NCBI GenBank assembly: GCA_010909165.1
Contig: MU008186.1
Coordinates: 558,001 to 622,000 of the forward strand
DNA length: 64,000 nt
From: Anthoceros angustus
Taxonomy: Eukaryota; Streptophyta; Anthocerotopsida; Anthocerotales; Anthocerotaceae
Direction of reading: 5' to 3'
Shown here: positions 61,482-64,000 of the stretch, one piece after another
Position numbering within the stretch: the stretch's first letter is position 1
Layout: every line of letters begins with the position of its first letter
The notes under the pieces: model-generated
Databases searched by the model: none
Told to the model about the DNA's origin: nothing
The model's input: the letters and a program-made list of their open reading frames with translations, nothing else
Made by a program: the position numbers and the translations under genes

Positions 61482-63452
61482 CTAGTGGTATAAGTGGGGA
61501 GGCAGGCGGGGAGTAGCAACTGCCTGCAAAGGGACGGTCTTGGGCAGGGTTAATCCAAAGTTTTCCATCATGTCCATGTGTTCAGGTTTTTGGCCCTTAG
61601 GCAGTTGCCAATCAAAGCTATGCAGTAGCTGGGCCACAGCATAATACACATGGGTGAGGCCCAGTTGTATGCCAGGACAACCTCTCCTGCCAGCCCCAAA
61701 CGGGATGAACTCAAAATTCTGGCCAGTTATGTCAAACTCCTGCACACCATCACACGTTCAAGGCCACCACTCTTGTGAGACCAGTCCTACAGAGGATTAA
61801 ACAACTTGCTGGCAAAAGGTTGGTTATACATATACCTTCCCACGAATCTTTCTGGGTTGAACTCCGTGGGACTCTCCCATACGGATTCAGCCCGTGCGAT
61901 GCTCCAAACATTAACAAGCACGGTCATCCCAGCGGGGATGTCGTACCCCGCTACCTGACAAGAATCGATGGCTTGATGAGGGATGAGATGTGCAACTGTA
62001 GGATGTACACGCATACTTTCTTTGACGATGGCTTGAAGATAGGGTAGATTCGAAATGTCCGATTCCTGCAGCCTGCGGTCTCGCCCAACTGCTAAGTCAA
62101 GCTCCTTGTGAGCCCGTTTCATAACCTCAGGGTTGCGGATAACCTCTGCCATAGCCCACTCCATGGTTACTGCAGAGGTGTCCACTCCAGCACCGATCAA
62201 ATCCTGCAGCAGAGAAACAACATGATACAACATCCCCGAATTCGAAAGGTTCTGGAAGCACGAATGCCTGCTTACAACCACTGAGGTACATTCTTGAGTT
62301 GTTCAGGTATGTTGTGCATCAACTCACAAGTATTAGCCCTTTGATCACCATGTCGGAGTTGGGTACAGCTCTCTCCTCAGCCGGCAGCGAAAGCAGCACA
62401 TCCATGAAGTCCTGCTCTGCTTCTGCTTTCTCCTGCACCGCGTTCTGCTTTCTGTGCTCCTCCAGCTCCTTGTCCAGGAACTTGTCCAGTTTTGCGTGCA
62501 AGTTGGCAATTTCCTTCTTGCGCCACCCGTCCACAAATGCCAGGTACCGAGAGTGATCTCCGACCATCGGGAGTCCGTACAAGCGAAAGAGCTCATTTAG
62601 AGTTCGCCTGATTTCTGCACCCTCAGATTCAGAAGCCTACAAGACCACGATCAGCATTAACCCGAGGCGCGTCCAACAGCCAATCCAGAAACCATATCAC
62701 AGCCATGTAGTGAGGACATGTAATTACCCAAGCCTACCTGTCGATGACCCGGATCCTGGCCAATCTGTGAGCTTCCTTGGTTGAAGAAGCGTATCCCCAT
62801 GAGCTGTCTAGTCGTCAGATTCATGGTCAGAGCAGAGAGCTTCTCCTTCAAATCGACACCCACATCCCTGGCAGTGTCATCCAAAATGGAGCGAACCATA
62901 CCAGACATTTCCTGCTCCTGGCAGCTCCAAACTGCTGTATCCGCCTCTGAGTGAGGAGCTCAAGAGTAGCCACCTTCCTAAAATGGGTTCAGCACGGTTC
63001 AGCATTTGCTAAGGTCATTCCAGTCCTTCTGAGACGTGCAAGCAGAAAACAGACCTGAGGTATCTCCAGCGCGGCCCGTAAGGGCGCCGCCAATCGACCC
63101 TTCAACGAACCCCATTCCTCCACGGCTGTGAAGCGAGGTCGAGAAGCAAAATTCCGGTCCTGATTCTTGAGCACATCGCAGGCCAGGTCCGGGGACGAGA
63201 TGAGCAGCATCGACCTCCTGCCAGCCTGAGATGCAGAATTGGTCCGTACTGCTCTGCCAATCTATGCATCTCACGGTGAGGATGAGAAGAATCCAGAAAC
63301 AGCTGCAGGTGCCCAATCAGGGGCCAAGAGGGGGGTTCCGGTGGCGGATTCAATTTGGCCCTAGCCTTGGGCTTTTGCATCCATGGAACCAATACCAACA
63401 CTGCCGCAACGCCGGTCAGCAGCAGCAGCAGCAGCAGCGCGCTCAGCTCCAT
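61482..63452 (-). pseudogene. Cytochrome P450, CYP71 clan, near-complete but frameshifted
   Basis: From ATG 63,452 on minus: a Leu-rich anchor (MELSALLLLLLLTGVAAVLV), hinge PPPEPPSWPLIGHLQLF, then LAEQYGPILHLRLAG, a frame change near 63,215, and LLISSPDLACDVLKNQDRNF. Further frame changes in the IGGAPYGPRWRYL-equivalent region (about 63,075) and near 62,900 precede LTMNLTTRQLMGIRFF. After introns come RRTLNELFRLYGLPMVGDHS, ending at a GTGAGT donor, and DLIGAGVDTSAVTMEWAM (I-helix AGxDT), ESMRVHP (ExxR), FNPERFVG, and finally EFIPFGAGRRGCPGIQLG (haem loop) to LPPHLYH. All catalytic motifs are canonical. Only single-base frame breaks separate it from a normal gene, so sequencing error must be excluded before calling it dead. 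Confidence 0.85.
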
Positions 63453-64000
63453 TCTTCGCCACAAACTACCTTACACACTACCTTACACAAACTACCTTTC
63501 ACAGCCTTTACAGAAGCTCCTTGGGAATCTGAATCCTTTTTGCGTGCAGCAAACGCAGACTCTTGTTTGTCGTTCTGCCCTCTATCCCAGGAGAGGAGAC
63601 ATTTTTGGGGAGGCTCACAAGTGGACACTATAAATGCGACGTTCCTCCTGGGCCGATGCAAACACCATGCCCATACATAGCCAACATGTCCCCATCCGGG
63701 GACTGTGCGGCTGGATAGCGGGCCACAAGAATAAGAAGACGCCGACTATCGTCCAGTTGGGCGGAAGAACGTGGGCTCTCGTTGGAGAACACGCCACAAC
63801 ATGAGAAGAGCTATAAGATGAGAGTCTTGACTTTGGTACCAGAGCGACATAAAAAGGGACCTGGGTTTTCGTGCCGGCCGGATATGGTAGTGTATCTGTG
63901 CAATTTGTTCTTTCTTGCCTACCCATACCAGATTCCCACCAGGCTGTCAGTTTGACTGAGTACACAGTCTGTCAATCAGGCCAGGCGGCCTGTTTGCACC
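63453..64000. other. 5' flank of the minus-strand P450
   Basis: The divergent upstream region contains a short ACAAACTACCTTACACACTA repeat at 63,460-63,500. No confident TATA box on minus and no other gene were recognised. A minus frame of about 116 codons (63,615-63,965) has no recognisable features. Confidence 0.5.

Noticed and set aside
1-64000. tRNA or rRNA genes
   Set aside because: No stretch with a convincing cloverleaf (A-box plus GGTTCGANNCC B-box) or rRNA signature was noticed by eye. A covariance-model scan was not possible here.

Overview
This window is nuclear DNA of a land plant, most likely a seed-free plant such as a fern, lycophyte or moss. The evidence is a set of plant-specific families: PLS-type pentatricopeptide repeat (PPR) proteins, an OSB-type organellar single-strand DNA-binding protein, cytosolic 5-oxoprolinase, a TORNADO1-like ROCO protein, A-type cytochromes P450 with introns, and Ty1/copia and Ty3/gypsy retroelements. 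The exact lineage cannot be read from the sequence. Apart from one P450 gene, almost everything is broken: host gene fragments, retroelement remnants and tandem duplications.

Layout. 1-7,217 holds a PPR pseudogene, a minus-strand DUF7869-type mobile-element gene remnant interrupted by a copia Gag fragment, and unassigned sequence. This block recurs at 23,282-31,228, where part of it was further multiplied in tandem. 9.1-16 kb carries a decayed minus-strand TORNADO1-like ROCO gene plus two extra partial tandem copies. 17.1-22.1 kb contains PPR and OSB pieces in a triplicated 0.63-kb unit and three exon fragments of 5-oxoprolinase. 31.2-40.3 kb is mobile-element territory: acidic or basic low-complexity open frames, a 922-bp tandem duplication, and a degenerate beta-class (motif IV before motif I) DNA methyltransferase-like gene. 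40.3-44 kb has an orphan gypsy Gag and a minus-strand copia pol remnant with a nested solo LTR, followed by about 0.85 kb of extremely G-rich DNA.

45,571-52,496 is a complete copia insertion with 182-bp LTRs, a 5-bp target duplication, an initiator-Met-type primer site and a polypurine tract. Its coding frame is damaged, including the likely loss of the integrase catalytic glutamate. It carries two non-standard frames, one of them a 214-residue antisense frame with a predicted membrane segment and coiled coil. Downstream are a 1.4-kb higher-order minisatellite and a tandem pair of LTR-like sequences.

55.0-63.5 kb is a P450 cluster: one intact four-exon gene on plus, one nearly complete but frameshifted gene on minus, and three or more truncated copies, interspersed with fragments resembling an A-type Fe-S carrier and a PPR E region. 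The genes do not form a pathway. The window is best read as a P450 locus beside a transposon-rich region that repeatedly copies host exon fragments.
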